Below are positions 34,844-44,684 of a stretch of 64,000 nucleotides of DNA, piece after piece; the stretch's first letter is position 1; every line of letters begins with the position of its first letter. This DNA is from UBA5429 sp942493315 (GTDB taxonomy: Bacteria > Bacteroidota > Bacteroidia > Bacteroidales > WCHB1-69), in assembly GCA_942493315.1 (NCBI GenBank), contig OW818690.1, forward strand, positions 620,001 through 684,000. The letters run 5' to 3'. A program made the position numbers and the translations under genes. The notes beneath the pieces were generated by a model. It saw only the letters and a list, made by a program, of their open reading frames with translations, made no database searches and was not told the origin of the DNA.

Positions 34844-36106
34844 ATGATTAAAAATCTTAGTTTTGTATTTATTTTATTGGGATTTATTGTAATTCAGGGA
34901 TCATGTGAAGATCCTGTCATCCCCCCAACGCCAACTTTCCCTACGAAATTAATGTTCAGATGGATAATACCGGTTTATTTGGACAGTTCGTTCTTAAAAC
35001 CTTCACAATTCTATTTTTCCGGAAATTATATCACATTTGCAACTATGGATAAAATTCCGGATAGAAGAGGGATTGTAGTTTTAAATCGATTAACCGGCAA
35101 AAAAGCTCCAAATTGGTTGAGAGATCCTTATGTTTTGATGCAACCTTCCAACAAAGCATTTGATGATTTTGATATTGGAGGAGAGTCAAAGGAGATTGCC
35201 TATCTGTCAAATCCATGGTATGTTCATGCATATAACATTAATACTGGTAAAAAAATCTGGGAATATTCAAATTCAGAATATATTATGGATAATCGGTTCT
35301 CTGTTATTGAACCCAATTTGTATCAGGGCTACTGGCCGGGTGATCCTTTTAGCATTACTTGGGCAAAATTGGCAAGGTATAATTACAAAACAGGATTGAA
35401 AGAGGATCTTTTTACCAAAGAGACTATTCCGGGTTACCGGTTTGGGATCTCTCCTCCGGTTGGATTCGTGAACAATCAAAATGATACGCTGTTAATTGGG
35501 GTTACATCATACCAAAACTATACTTCCTATCATTGTGTCTTTCAGGCATATTGTTTTAACTTAAGAACCAGATCGATGGAATGGGAAAATGATCAGTTTG
35601 TAAATGATCACGATTATAGCGATAATCTTCCGGTATTGATAGAAAATGATAAGGTGATCATTCAAACCGTATCAAAATTGAGTTGTCTGGATGTGCATAC
35701 CGGTAAACTAATCTGGCAAAAAGAGAATTTGGCCATTTCATTAAATATGACCTTTCCCCTATATCAAAATGGAAAAGTTTTTTGTTTAACCGATGATGGC
35801 AAACTCTTTTGTTTTGATTCTGAAACAGGTTCTGAAATCTGGAGCATCACTTCTCCCATTTTTCAACCCATCGACAAATCCAATTTCATTTATTACGAAG
35901 GAAAAATCTATTTTAACTCGTACAAAAACTATGATATGGTTTTAAACTGTGTATCTGCTGAAACCGGAGAAGTGCTTTGGAGAGATCGCGGAGCGCACGG
36001 TACGATGAGAGGTTATTTGCTTTTAGATGAAAATCTGGGCTTTTTATATGGCTATTGTAATGGTTTTGTATATTGTATCGATTTGAATCAAACTCCTATA
36101 CCTTGA
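34844..36106 (+). CDS. Lipoprotein with PQQ-like beta-propeller repeats
   Basis: 420 residues. Lipoprotein signal with lipobox QGSC (Cys21). The mature part has repeated blade motifs of the type W-D/E-x-G-K-x-x-W: NTGKKIWEYSN, HTGKLIWQKEN, ETGSEIWSIT and AETGEVLWRDRG. These mark a PQQ/BamB-like propeller, often used for protein binding rather than PQQ catalysis. It is the third gene of the operon and is closed by a strong terminator. Confidence 0.85.
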   Translation: MIKNLSFVFILLGFIVIQGSCEDPVIPPTPTFPTKLMFRWIIPVYLDSSFLKPSQFYFSGNYITFATMDKIPDRRGIVVLNRLTGKKAPNWLRDPYVLMQPSNKAFDDFDIGGESKEIAYLSNPWYVHAYNINTGKKIWEYSNSEYIMDNRFSVIEPNLYQGYWPGDPFSITWAKLARYNYKTGLKEDLFTKETIPGYRFGISPPVGFVNNQNDTLLIGVTSYQNYTSYHCVFQAYCFNLRTRSMEWENDQFVNDHDYSDNLPVLIENDKVIIQTVSKLSCLDVHTGKLIWQKENLAISLNMTFPLYQNGKVFCLTDDGKLFCFDSETGSEIWSITSPIFQPIDKSNFIYYEGKIYFNSYKNYDMVLNCVSAETGEVLWRDRGAHGTMRGYLLLDENLGFLYGYCNGFVYCIDLNQTPIP

Positions 36107-36117
36107 TGAAATATAAT

Positions 36118-36148
36118 AAGGGTGAATGATTTCATTCACCCTTTTTCA
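36118..36148 (+). terminator. Intrinsic terminator of the secreted-protein operon
   Basis: Perfect 12-bp stem (36118-36129 with 36132-36143), two-base loop and T-run. Confidence 0.92.
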
Positions 36149-36159
36149 TGAAAAAGGTG

Positions 36160-36167
36160 TATTTTTG
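36160..36167 (+). promoter_or_regulatory. -7 box of the xseB operon
   Basis: TATTTTTG, 18 bases before the chosen xseB start. Confidence 0.6.
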
Positions 36168-36185
36168 CATTTCAATATTAAAATC

Positions 36186-36377
36186 ATGGAACAACCAAAA
36201 ACCTATAAGGATGCATTTGATGAACTTCAAGTGATTGTTAAAAAAATGGAAGATGCGGAAATATCGGTAGATGAACTCTCCACCATGATCCAAAGAGCCT
36301 CCCTTTTGATCACCATTTGTAAGGACAAATTAACTAAAACCGAGGAAGAAGTAGCTCATTTAATCGAGAAATTGTAA
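36186..36377 (+). CDS. xseB: Exodeoxyribonuclease VII small subunit
   Basis: 63 residues from MEQPKTYKDAFDELQ, typical length. The family pattern is TYKDAFDELQVIVKKMEDAEISVDEL followed by a helix and a C-terminal EVAHLIEKL. An earlier in-frame ATG at 36126 lies inside the preceding terminator and upstream of the -7 box, so it is rejected. The large subunit xseA, usually adjacent, is not in the window. Confidence 0.9.
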   Translation: MEQPKTYKDAFDELQVIVKKMEDAEISVDELSTMIQRASLLITICKDKLTKTEEEVAHLIEKL

Positions 36378-36379
36378 TT

Positions 36380-37024
36380 ATGTTTACTTTAATTTCAGAA
36401 CAAATTGAACAATATTGTGAGGATCACACTTCATCCGAATCTCCATTGTTACATCAATTGAACAGGGAAACTCACATCAAAATACTGCGTCCCAGAATGT
36501 TATCCGGACAACTACAAGGTACCTTTTTATCGATGATCTCAAAGATGATTCATCCGAAATATATTCTTGAAGTGGGGACTTATACAGGATATTCATCCTT
36601 ATGTTTAGCTGAAGGTCTGCAAAAAGATGGTGAATTACATACCCTTGAAATTGAAGAGGAGTTGGAAGAGATCATTTTAAAATATTTTCATCAATCTACC
36701 TTTAAGGATCAGATCCATTTACATATTGGAGATGCTTCTCAACTTTTGGATCAGATCCGGAAAGAGTGGGATTTGGTATTTATAGATGCTGAAAAGAAAG
36801 ATTATCAAATATATTACAATAAAATAGTTCCTCTGGTAAAAAAAGGGGGATTTATATTGGTTGACAATGTGTTGTGGAGTGGCAAAGTGATTGAAGAGAT
36901 TAAATCAAATGACAAAGAAACAGGCGCAATTGTGGCATTTAATGAGTTTGTTCAAAATGACCCTCGGGTATTGAATACGATTTTACCCTTTCGGGATGGA
37001 ATCATGTTGATAGAAAAATTGTAA
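36380..37024 (+). CDS. SAM-dependent O-methyltransferase
   Basis: 214 residues, of the class I methyltransferase group that includes caffeoyl-CoA O-methyltransferase. Motif I is ILEVGTYTGYSSLCLAEGL. DLVFIDAEKKDYQIYY and FILVDNVLWSGKV are the metal and active-site segments. The bacterial substrate is generally unknown. It is two bases after xseB and one base before trmD, so the three are co-transcribed. Confidence 0.9.
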   Translation: MFTLISEQIEQYCEDHTSSESPLLHQLNRETHIKILRPRMLSGQLQGTFLSMISKMIHPKYILEVGTYTGYSSLCLAEGLQKDGELHTLEIEEELEEIILKYFHQSTFKDQIHLHIGDASQLLDQIRKEWDLVFIDAEKKDYQIYYNKIVPLVKKGGFILVDNVLWSGKVIEEIKSNDKETGAIVAFNEFVQNDPRVLNTILPFRDGIMLIEKL

Positions 37025-37025
37025 T

Positions 37026-37700
37026 ATGAGAATCGATATTTTAAGTTTATTTCCTTCTATGTTTTTCGGTACTTTCTCCGAATCAATCATCAAAAGAGCT
37101 GTTCAAAAAGGGTTTTTAGAACTTCATGTTCACAATATCCGGGATTACTCTGAGGATAAACACAAAAGAGTGGACGATTACCCTTTTGGTGGTGGTGCCG
37201 GAATGGTGATGATGATTGAACCCATTAGTATATGTATTGAAAAATTGAAAGCTGAAAGGAATTATGATTCCATCATTTATATGGCTCCGGATGGAAAAAG
37301 ATTAGATCAATTGAAAGCAAACACATTATCTTTAAAGAAAAACATTCTGATATTATGTGGACATTATAAAGGAATTGATGAAAGAATAAGAGATCTTTAT
37401 ATTACCGAAGAGATTAGCATTGGGGATTATGTATTGTCTGGAGGTGAAATTGCAGCTATGGTAATTGTTGATTCTATTGCCCGCATCATTCCCGGTGTCT
37501 TAAATGATGAATCTTCAGCATTAACCGATTCCTTTCAAAATGGACTCCTTTCACCACCGGTGTATACCAGACCTGCTGATTTTAAAGGTCATAAAGTACC
37601 TGATATTTTACTTTCTGGACATGAACAGAAGATTTCTGAGTGGAAATTTGAGCAACAGTTGGAGAGAACAAAAAAAAGGCGTCCTGATCTTTTAGATTAG
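37026..37700 (+). CDS. trmD: tRNA (guanine-N1)-methyltransferase
   Basis: 224 residues. It methylates G37 of tRNAs reading CNN/CGG-type codons and prevents frameshifting. SPOUT-fold signatures are MRIDILSLFPSMF, DDYPFGGGAGMVMM, LCGHYKGIDERI and the knot segment SIGDYVLSGGEIAAMVIVD. The rpsP-rimM-trmD-rplS context is absent. The terminator stem overlaps its last codons. Confidence 0.96.
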   Translation: MRIDILSLFPSMFFGTFSESIIKRAVQKGFLELHVHNIRDYSEDKHKRVDDYPFGGGAGMVMMIEPISICIEKLKAERNYDSIIYMAPDGKRLDQLKANTLSLKKNILILCGHYKGIDERIRDLYITEEISIGDYVLSGGEIAAMVIVDSIARIIPGVLNDESSALTDSFQNGLLSPPVYTRPADFKGHKVPDILLSGHEQKISEWKFEQQLERTKKRRPDLLD

Positions 37701-37712
37701 AACGCCTTTTAT
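37674..37712 (+). terminator. Terminator overlapping the trmD 3' end
   Basis: Stem AAAAGGCGT (37674-37682) with ACGCCTTTT (37702-37710). The left arm is coding sequence. Confidence 0.75.
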
Positions 37713-37728
37713 AGGGATTGAACTTTGA

Positions 37729-38577
37729 TTACTTATTGATGGAGAAGTGGTTGATATTTGGAACAACCAACAATGGCATAGGAGAAATTAATACTAAACG
37801 TCTGGTAGAAGTTCCTAACCAGAAATCAAAAAATTCTTCCTCTTCCTCTCTCATGATAATCATTAAGTTTACATCTGCTGTTTTGGCGTACTCAACCAAT
37901 GATTGACAAATATTTTCCTTAATAGATACTGATTGTGTTTCATATCTAACATTTGCTTTTTCACACATCGCTCTTGCATGTCCTAACTGAACATTGATAA
38001 CATGTTTAGATTCAGGATGTGTAGAGGTATTGGTTCCTAATAAAATGATCTTGGCATTGAAGATTTTAGCAAAGGTAACCGCATGTTTCATTTTTTGAAG
38101 GGTTTCAAAACTTTCATCAATTGGCACTAAAATTTGAGTTAAATCTCTACCAATATGAATATTTTCGCGAACTGCAAGTACCGGTATTTTAGTCTCAGTA
38201 ATGATCTTTAACGTATTTGAACCAACGGTTTTTTCATCATAACCTGAGTTACCATGCGTACCTAACGCGATCATCGCTTTTTCAAGATTGTGAGCAAACT
38301 TACATAACTCCGTATTCGGTTTACCTTCCAATATGACGCTTTGAACATCACACATAGGGGCTTCCCTTTTTGCATCTGATGTAAGTTCGTTTAACCTTTT
38401 AGCAATGTTTTTATTCATCTCCATCTGATCTTTATCTCCTAAAGCAGATGAAGTTTTTTGTGTTTTAACATGTACTAAATGAAGGGTGGCTTTTGCTTTT
38501 ATAGCAACAGCGATTGCATGTTTTAAGACGTTCTCCGAACTGGGAGAAAAATCTATACCTACGACAATATTTTTCAT
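37729..38577 (-). CDS. Universal stress protein with two Usp domains
   Basis: 282 residues, two UspA-like domains in tandem (about 1-145 and 150-282). The first has the ATP-loop pattern ALGTHGNSGYDEKTVGSNT. The second begins TQILVPIDESFE and ends in MIIMREEEEEF, where the glycine-rich loop is degenerate. A cytoplasmic stress-response role is typical; the details are unknown. Confidence 0.9.
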   Translation of the reverse strand: MKNIVVGIDFSPSSENVLKHAIAVAIKAKATLHLVHVKTQKTSSALGDKDQMEMNKNIAKRLNELTSDAKREAPMCDVQSVILEGKPNTELCKFAHNLEKAMIALGTHGNSGYDEKTVGSNTLKIITETKIPVLAVRENIHIGRDLTQILVPIDESFETLQKMKHAVTFAKIFNAKIILLGTNTSTHPESKHVINVQLGHARAMCEKANVRYETQSVSIKENICQSLVEYAKTADVNLMIIMREEEEEFFDFWLGTSTRRLVLISPMPLLVVPNINHFSINK

Positions 38578-38704
38578 AGCGTTATATTTTGAGTTATCAA
38601 TATTTTCTTGTTGCCAAAAATAGTATTTTTTTATTAAAAAAGCAATACCTAAAAAGGTTTTTTTAACTTAAAAATATTATAGCGTTTTGTACGTTCCTTT
38701 TTTA

Positions 38705-38712
38705 TATTTTTG
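38705..38712 (+). promoter_or_regulatory. -7 box upstream of the barrel-waaA pair
   Basis: TATTTTTG, exact match to the consensus, 50 bases before the start codon at 38763. Confidence 0.55.
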
Positions 38713-38762
38713 CCAACAGTTTTCTGTCGGACTATTCAATGATTACCAATTAAATTTTACAA

Positions 38763-39548
38763 ATGAAAAAATACATCTTACTAATTATCGCTACTTTAAG
38801 TATATTTTCATCTTATTCTCAAATGAATACCCAAAACAAATTTGACGTCGATACTGCCACTAAGATGGTTTGGACACATGCGAATTTTGGTTACCATATC
38901 CCTTTTGGATCAGGTTATCTTGGTAATACTTTTGGAAATAACTACAATATAGGAACAGGACTTATTCTAAAAAATAAACAAAATTGGACTTTTGACCTTT
39001 ATTTTAATTATATGTTTGGAAGTGATGTCCTCCTTGCTGATACTGCAATTCTGGGAAGTATGGTGAACTCGAATGGTGATATTATGGATGAAAATGGATT
39101 AAAAGCTACCATTTACCTCGAAGGTAGATATTGGACAACCGGTTTCGGAATTGGGAAAATTATACCTGTTGATAAATGGAAAAACTCAGGAATCTGGATC
39201 AAAACTAATTTTGGAATTTTTGGACATAAAATCTTTTTTACAGATCCCGATAATAGTGTTCCTCAACTCGACAAAGATACATACCGAAAAGGGTACGACC
39301 AATCTTCCCTTGGATTTAGTTCTTCACAGTTTGTAGGATATCTTTTTATGCATAAAAAAAGGATTCTTAGTTTTTATACCGGCATTGAATTAACTGAAAT
39401 TTGGTCTAAACCTATTAGAAGCTACAATTTTATGTTAGGACCATCTGATCAATTGCCCATTAAATTTAGTGGCATGATTGCGTTAAAAGTGGGTTGGATT
39501 ATCCCTCTTTTTGAAGATAAAAAAGTGATCCATTTCTATAAAAATTAA
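38763..39548 (+). CDS. Conserved exported protein next to waaA
   Basis: 261 residues. The signal peptide ends near SYSQ. Glycine- and aromatic-rich strands (WTFDLYFNYMFG, YWTTGFGIGK, ILSFYTGIELT) suggest an outer-membrane beta-barrel. It is two bases ahead of waaA, which suggests a link to lipopolysaccharide or outer-membrane assembly. That role is inferred from position only. Confidence 0.75.
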   Translation: MKKYILLIIATLSIFSSYSQMNTQNKFDVDTATKMVWTHANFGYHIPFGSGYLGNTFGNNYNIGTGLILKNKQNWTFDLYFNYMFGSDVLLADTAILGSMVNSNGDIMDENGLKATIYLEGRYWTTGFGIGKIIPVDKWKNSGIWIKTNFGIFGHKIFFTDPDNSVPQLDKDTYRKGYDQSSLGFSSSQFVGYLFMHKKRILSFYTGIELTEIWSKPIRSYNFMLGPSDQLPIKFSGMIALKVGWIIPLFEDKKVIHFYKN

Positions 39549-39550
39549 TC

Positions 39551-40795
39551 ATGCGTTTACTTTACTCTTTAGCAATCCAATTTTATCATATAGCTATTCT
39601 TATTGCTTCCCTTTTTAATAAAAAGGCAAAATTGTGGGTCTCAGGACGTAAAAACTTATTTCAGGAATTACAGCAAAATATTCAAAACAGATCCCATATT
39701 ATTTGGGTTCATTGTGCTTCATTGGGTGAATTTGAACAAGGAAGACCTTTTATGGAAAACATAAAAAAAGAACATCCTGATGCAACAATTCTGCTTACAT
39801 TCTTCTCACCATCCGGTTATTTGGTGAAAAAAAACGATCCTGTTGCTGATATTATTTGTTATTTACCGATTGATACATTCCAGAATGTGCTCCGATTTGT
39901 AAAAATAGTAAATCCAAAAATGGTTGTGTTTGTAAAATATGAATATTGGTACAATTATATCTGGTATTTGAATCAGAAAAATATTCCATTTTATTATATT
40001 TCAGCGATTTTTAGAGAAAAACAATACTTTTTTAAATGGTATGGAGGTTGGTTTGTGAAACAATTGCAACAGTGTGCGCATTTCTTTGTTCAAGATGATG
40101 TAAGTCTTCAACTATTGCACAAACTTCAGATCAATCAGGTTACTCGCACAGGAGATACTCGTTTTGACCGGGTGTATCAAATTGCAACCAAGCCTTATGA
40201 ACTCGAATTTGTTAAACAATTCAAAAATAATCATCAACTGATGGTGGCCGGAAGCACCTGGGATCCTGATGAAAAAATCTTAAAAAAATTCTTTGATGCA
40301 CATCAGAAAACTTTTAAATTAATTATAGCTCCACACGAAATTGGAAAAAACAGAATCCAATCTATTAAAGATCTATTCATTGATTATCATGTTGTTACAT
40401 ATACAGAGATGGAAAATCAGGATATCTCAGGATATCAGATTTTAATTCTTGATACTATGGGTATGTTAAGCAAAATCTACAAATATGCTGATTATGGTTA
40501 TATTGGTGGCGCTTTTGGTGCCGGACTCCATAACATCCTGGAAGCTGCTGTTTTTGGAATTCCCCTTTTCTTCGGACCAAAATATCAAAAATTTAAGGAA
40601 GCCCGAGATTTAGTTGCTTTAGAAGGTGCTTTTTCTATTCAAAATGAAGATGGGTTGATCCAAAAAATTACCAATATGGAATTGTTACAGGATGAATATG
40701 ATAAAACCTGTGCAATATGTAAAACATTTGTTTCCAGGAATATTGGCGCTGTTGATTTGATCTGCACCCATATTACAAAACAATTGAATTCCTAA
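39551..40795 (+). CDS. waaA: 3-deoxy-D-manno-octulosonic acid (Kdo) transferase
   Basis: 414 residues, glycosyltransferase family 30. It adds Kdo to lipid A at the inner membrane. N-terminal membrane-associated helix, then WVHCASLGEFEQGRP with the catalytic-site Glu, ILLTFFSPSGY, the C-domain MVAGSTWDPDEKI, and the nucleotide-sugar segment GAFGAGLHNILEAAVFGIPLFFGP. It is co-transcribed with the preceding barrel-like gene. Confidence 0.94.
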   Translation: MRLLYSLAIQFYHIAILIASLFNKKAKLWVSGRKNLFQELQQNIQNRSHIIWVHCASLGEFEQGRPFMENIKKEHPDATILLTFFSPSGYLVKKNDPVADIICYLPIDTFQNVLRFVKIVNPKMVVFVKYEYWYNYIWYLNQKNIPFYYISAIFREKQYFFKWYGGWFVKQLQQCAHFFVQDDVSLQLLHKLQINQVTRTGDTRFDRVYQIATKPYELEFVKQFKNNHQLMVAGSTWDPDEKILKKFFDAHQKTFKLIIAPHEIGKNRIQSIKDLFIDYHVVTYTEMENQDISGYQILILDTMGMLSKIYKYADYGYIGGAFGAGLHNILEAAVFGIPLFFGPKYQKFKEARDLVALEGAFSIQNEDGLIQKITNMELLQDEYDKTCAICKTFVSRNIGAVDLICTHITKQLNS

Positions 40796-40815
40796 AAATT
40801 AATTCTTTTTCTTTA

Positions 40816-43314
40816 TCAGGCATCCACCTGAATATTGATTCGAATCGCTTTGAATTTGGATTCCGCTTTAAAATGATTGAGAATCTCCTGTATCACCTTT
40901 TTACGGTTTTCTACCTGACCATCTTTTGGAAACTTGATGTAAATATCTTTTAAATATTGATTCTGAATCTTAGATACCAAAGGAAATTCAGGACCTAAAA
41001 CAGAAGTGGGAAAAACTTTTTTCAATTTGTAACCCAACTCAGCAGCTCCCAAATTCAGAACACTAAAATCGGTGTGTTTGAGGGTTAATTTGATCAGTCG
41101 GTAAACGGGAGGATAGCGGAATGCTTTCCGTTCTTCGATTTGAGATTGATACATTCCCCAATAATTATTGGCAACCACAAACCGCAAGGCCTGATGTGCC
41201 GGTTGAAATGTTTGAACCACCACTCTTCCCGGAATCTCTTTCCTGCCGGCTCTTCCACTCACTTGCGAAATAATCTGAAAAGCGCGTTCAAAAGATCTGA
41301 AATCAGGATAGCTTAACAGATTATCCGCATCCAGAATACCAACAACAGAAACCCGGTCAAAATCGAGCCCTTTTGTGACCATCTGTGTGCCAACTAAAAT
41401 GTCAATTTCATGGTTTTCAAACTGTGAAATGATTTTTTGGTAGCTGTATTTGTTGCGGGTCGTGTCTAAGTCCATTCTCGCAATTCTGGCATCCGGAAAA
41501 TGTTCCGCCAGTTTCTCCTCAACCAATTCTGTACCAAATCCTTTCATCTCAATATCACGACTTTGGCAATCCGGGCACTCTTCCGGTACCTCAATCGCAT
41601 AGCCACAGTAGTGACATTTTAGCAACTCGGAATGTTTATGATACGTAAGAGTCACATCACAATGTTTACAGGTAGGCATTCCGGAACAGGTGTTACAAAT
41701 CATTCGGATTGAGTATCCTCTTCTATTTTGAAACAGAATCACCTGTTCCTTTTTTTCTAATGCTTCCTTTACCATCTCCAACAAAAAATCGGAGAGATAC
41801 CCCTGCATTTTATTTTGTTTTTTAGCTAAAATTAAATTCTCAATCCAGATGTCAGGCAATGTACTTTGTGCAAATCGTTCAAATAACTCCACCAAACCAT
41901 ATTTCCCGGTTTGTACATTATAATAACTTTCTAATGAAGGAGTTGCAGTTCCTAGCAGCACTTTACATTGATGAATATTTGCCAAAACAATAGCGGAATC
42001 CCGCGCATGATATCTGGGGGCAGGGTCGATCTGTCTGTAAGAGCCATCATGTTCCTCATCCACGATAATCAATCCCAGATTTTCGTAAGGTAAAAGTAGT
42101 GAAGAGCGGGCTCCCAAAATGAGAGAATAAGTATTCAAATTTCCGGATGTAACAGGTAAAACCTTGTTCCAGATCTCCACCCTCTCTAACTCGTTAAAAC
42201 GGGAATGATACACTCCCACTTTAGTGCCGAAAAACTTACGTAATCTATTGATAATTTGAGATGTTAACGCAATTTCAGGTAACAAATAGAGCACTTGTTT
42301 CCCTTGATCAAGGGCATCCTGAATCAAACGGATATAGATCTCCGTTTTGCCACTACCGGTCACTCCATGTAATAAAACAGTGTTAAATTTCTCAAATTGG
42401 TGTTTGATTTTGTCAATCGTTTCTAGTTGAATATCTGAAAAAGCGATATCATCTGCGGAACTATACGAATCATAATCGGTCAGGCGACTTACCGGTTTGC
42501 TCACCAAAGTGAGAACTTCATTATTAATCAGGGTTTGCAAGGAGGAAGTGGAACAATTGCTCCTTTTAACCAGTTCCTGTTTAGAAATAGCATAATCTCT
42601 CCGGTTTTGGTTTTGTTGGATCAACATAAAAAAAGTCAGAAGAATATGGGCTTGCTTTTCTGTCTTTTTTGATTTACTAAGTTTATCCATCGTTTCCAAA
42701 AACAGACTTTCATCCAACTGAAATGGTTCAGAAAGGGTAATAAATTGCTCTTTTTTAGGTTTATAGAGTTCGTTGATCTCTTCAGCAACAATCACCACTT
42801 TTTTCTCCACCAAAGTTTTAATAATCGGAAACACTTTTTGTACCTGCACCACTTTGGAGATCTCAGCAACCAACATTTTATCGCGGTACGTAAGAGATTC
42901 CACAATTTTCAATTCCCGTTCATTCAGATTGGAAACATCTCCGATAAAATCAGGATGTAGCATAATCTGGGTTTCCCCCGAGAGTTTCAATCCGGAGGGT
43001 AAAGCAGCCGCCATCACTTCTCCTAAGGTACACATGTAGTACTGAGCGATCCATCGCCACAATTCAAACTGTTTGGGTGTAATGACGGGATATTCATCAA
43101 TCACATCAATCAGGTATTTCACAAAAGAGTGTGGCGGCACATGAGTATGCACCGCCACTACTAACCCTGAATAGAGCTTATTTTTTCCAAATTGCACAAC
43201 AACCCTTTGTCCAAAGTCAACCCGATTTTCAAATTCTTGAGGGATTCTGTAAGTATAGGTAGCAGGTAGAGGAAGGGGAAGTAAGATATCGGCGAAAAAG
43301 GTTGTATCAGCCAT
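40816..43314 (-). CDS. priA: Primosomal protein N' (replication restart helicase)
   Basis: 832 residues. It restarts stalled replication forks. Walker A is GVTGSGKTEIY and the DEAH-type box is VDEEHDGSYRQ. Eight zinc-binding cysteines lie in two groups, from CNTC and CKHC to CHYC and CPDC. Helicase motif V/VI is VGTQMVTKGLDFDRVSVVG and QVSGRAGR. The N-terminal DNA-binding domain starts ADILLPLPLPATYTY. It is 7 bases downstream of gapA. Confidence 0.96.
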   Translation of the reverse strand: MADTTFFADILLPLPLPATYTYRIPQEFENRVDFGQRVVVQFGKNKLYSGLVVAVHTHVPPHSFVKYLIDVIDEYPVITPKQFELWRWIAQYYMCTLGEVMAAALPSGLKLSGETQIMLHPDFIGDVSNLNERELKIVESLTYRDKMLVAEISKVVQVQKVFPIIKTLVEKKVVIVAEEINELYKPKKEQFITLSEPFQLDESLFLETMDKLSKSKKTEKQAHILLTFFMLIQQNQNRRDYAISKQELVKRSNCSTSSLQTLINNEVLTLVSKPVSRLTDYDSYSSADDIAFSDIQLETIDKIKHQFEKFNTVLLHGVTGSGKTEIYIRLIQDALDQGKQVLYLLPEIALTSQIINRLRKFFGTKVGVYHSRFNELERVEIWNKVLPVTSGNLNTYSLILGARSSLLLPYENLGLIIVDEEHDGSYRQIDPAPRYHARDSAIVLANIHQCKVLLGTATPSLESYYNVQTGKYGLVELFERFAQSTLPDIWIENLILAKKQNKMQGYLSDFLLEMVKEALEKKEQVILFQNRRGYSIRMICNTCSGMPTCKHCDVTLTYHKHSELLKCHYCGYAIEVPEECPDCQSRDIEMKGFGTELVEEKLAEHFPDARIARMDLDTTRNKYSYQKIISQFENHEIDILVGTQMVTKGLDFDRVSVVGILDADNLLSYPDFRSFERAFQIISQVSGRAGRKEIPGRVVVQTFQPAHQALRFVVANNYWGMYQSQIEERKAFRYPPVYRLIKLTLKHTDFSVLNLGAAELGYKLKKVFPTSVLGPEFPLVSKIQNQYLKDIYIKFPKDGQVENRKKVIQEILNHFKAESKFKAIRINIQVDA

Positions 43315-43321
43315 TGTTTAT

Positions 43322-44326
43322 TTATTTGGTACTATCGATATAGCTAATCAAATCGATCACTTTATTGGAATATCCCATTTCGTTATCGTACCATGCCACC
43401 ACTTTTACGAAGTTTGGATTCAACATGATTCCGGCTTCAGCGTCAAAAATGGATGTTCTGGCATCTCCGATAAAGTCAGAAGAAACAACTGCATCTTCGG
43501 TATAGCCTAAGATCCCTTTCAATTCATTCTCAGAAGCATTTTTCATGGCTGCTTTGATTTCATCGTAGGTAGTTGCTTTTTCGAGGCGACAAGTAAGGTC
43601 AACAACAGAAACGTCTAAGGTTGGAACTCTGAAAGACATACCGGTTAATTTTCCTTTTAGTTCAGGGATCACTTTAGTAACCGCTTTTGCAGCACCTGTA
43701 GAGGATGGAATAATATTTCCGGCAGCAGCACGTCCACCTCTCCAGTCTTTTGCAGATGGACCATCCACTGTTTTTTGAGTGGCGGTAGTTGCGTGTACTG
43801 TAGTCATTAAGCCTTCCAAAAGACCGAAATTATCGTGTAAAACTTTAGTGATTGGAGCTAAACAGTTAGTAGTACAAGAGGCATTAGAAACAATGGTTTG
43901 ACCGGCGTAGGAAGTATGGTTAACGCCCATAACAAACATGGGGGTATCATCTTTAGAAGGAGCAGAAAGAACGACAACTCTGGCGCCTGCCTGGATATGT
44001 TTTTCGGCAGTTTCTTTAGTAAGGAACAAACCGGTTGATTCAACGATATATTCTGCATCCACTTCGTTCCATTTCAAGTTTGCGGGATCTTTTTCCGCAG
44101 TAACTCTAATTTCATTTCCATTCACAACAAGCTTTCCGTCAACAACAGAAACTTCCCCTTTAAACTGGCCATGAACTGTATCATATTTCAGCATATATGC
44201 CATATAGTTAACATCTAATAGATCATTAATAGCCACCACCTGGATGTCGTTTCTGGTTAAGGATGCACGAAACACTAATCTTCCAATTCTTCCGAAACCG
44301 TTAATACCCACTTTAATTTTTTTCAT
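43322..44326 (-). CDS. gapA: Glyceraldehyde-3-phosphate dehydrogenase, type I
   Basis: 334 residues. NAD-dependent glycolytic enzyme. N-terminal VGINGFGRIGRLVFRA binds NAD, the catalytic cysteine is in SNASCTTNCLAP, and WYDNEMGYSNKV is at the C-terminus. The promoter's -7 box is at 44372-44379. It is transcribed ahead of priA. Confidence 0.97.
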   Translation of the reverse strand: MKKIKVGINGFGRIGRLVFRASLTRNDIQVVAINDLLDVNYMAYMLKYDTVHGQFKGEVSVVDGKLVVNGNEIRVTAEKDPANLKWNEVDAEYIVESTGLFLTKETAEKHIQAGARVVVLSAPSKDDTPMFVMGVNHTSYAGQTIVSNASCTTNCLAPITKVLHDNFGLLEGLMTTVHATTATQKTVDGPSAKDWRGGRAAAGNIIPSSTGAAKAVTKVIPELKGKLTGMSFRVPTLDVSVVDLTCRLEKATTYDEIKAAMKNASENELKGILGYTEDAVVSSDFIGDARTSIFDAEAGIMLNPNFVKVVAWYDNEMGYSNKVIDLISYIDSTK

Positions 44327-44371
44327 AACTTTTTGATTTTAGGTATATTAATACATATTTTTATAATGTTG

Positions 44372-44379
44372 CAAAGATA
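44372..44379 (-). promoter_or_regulatory. -7 box of the gapA promoter
   Basis: TATCTTTG on the minus strand, 45 bases upstream of gapA. Confidence 0.65.
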
Positions 44380-44546
44380 CAAGTTTTTTCCAAACGAAAG
44401 TCAAATTATTAATAAATGTTAAAATTTTTTATTGTTTTTAAAGGATTCAAAAACAAATATCAAATTGGAAATGAATGGTTTAAAAGGAAAAACAAAAAAA
44501 TATGAAAAAAAAGTTAAGAAGAGGTTGAGGATAAAGAAAAAAGTTG

Positions 44547-44554
44547 TATTTTTG
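44547..44554 (+). promoter_or_regulatory. -7 box of the tRNA-Asp promoter
   Basis: TATTTTTG, 18 bases ahead of the mature 5' end of the tRNA. Confidence 0.6.
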
Positions 44555-44572
44555 CACCCTCAAACTAAGCAA

Positions 44573-44647
44573 GGATCGGTAGTTCAGTTTGGTTAGAATA
44601 CGTGCCTGTCACGCACGGGGTCGCGGGTTCGAGTCCCGTCCGGTCCG
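44573..44647 (+). tRNA. tRNA-Asp (GTC)
   Basis: Acceptor GGATCGG with CCGGTCC (one T-G pair), D-loop AGTTTGGTTAGA, anticodon loop CTGTCAC containing GTC, T-arm CGGGTTCGAGTCCCG. CCA is not encoded. Confidence 0.96.
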
Positions 44648-44648
44648 C

Positions 44649-44684
44649 AAAAAAGGAATAGCGCAAGTTGTTCCTTTTTTTTTT
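44649..44684 (+). terminator. Terminator of tRNA-Asp
   Basis: Stem AAAAAAGGAA (44649-44658) with TTCCTTTTTT (44671-44680) and a further T-run. Confidence 0.85.
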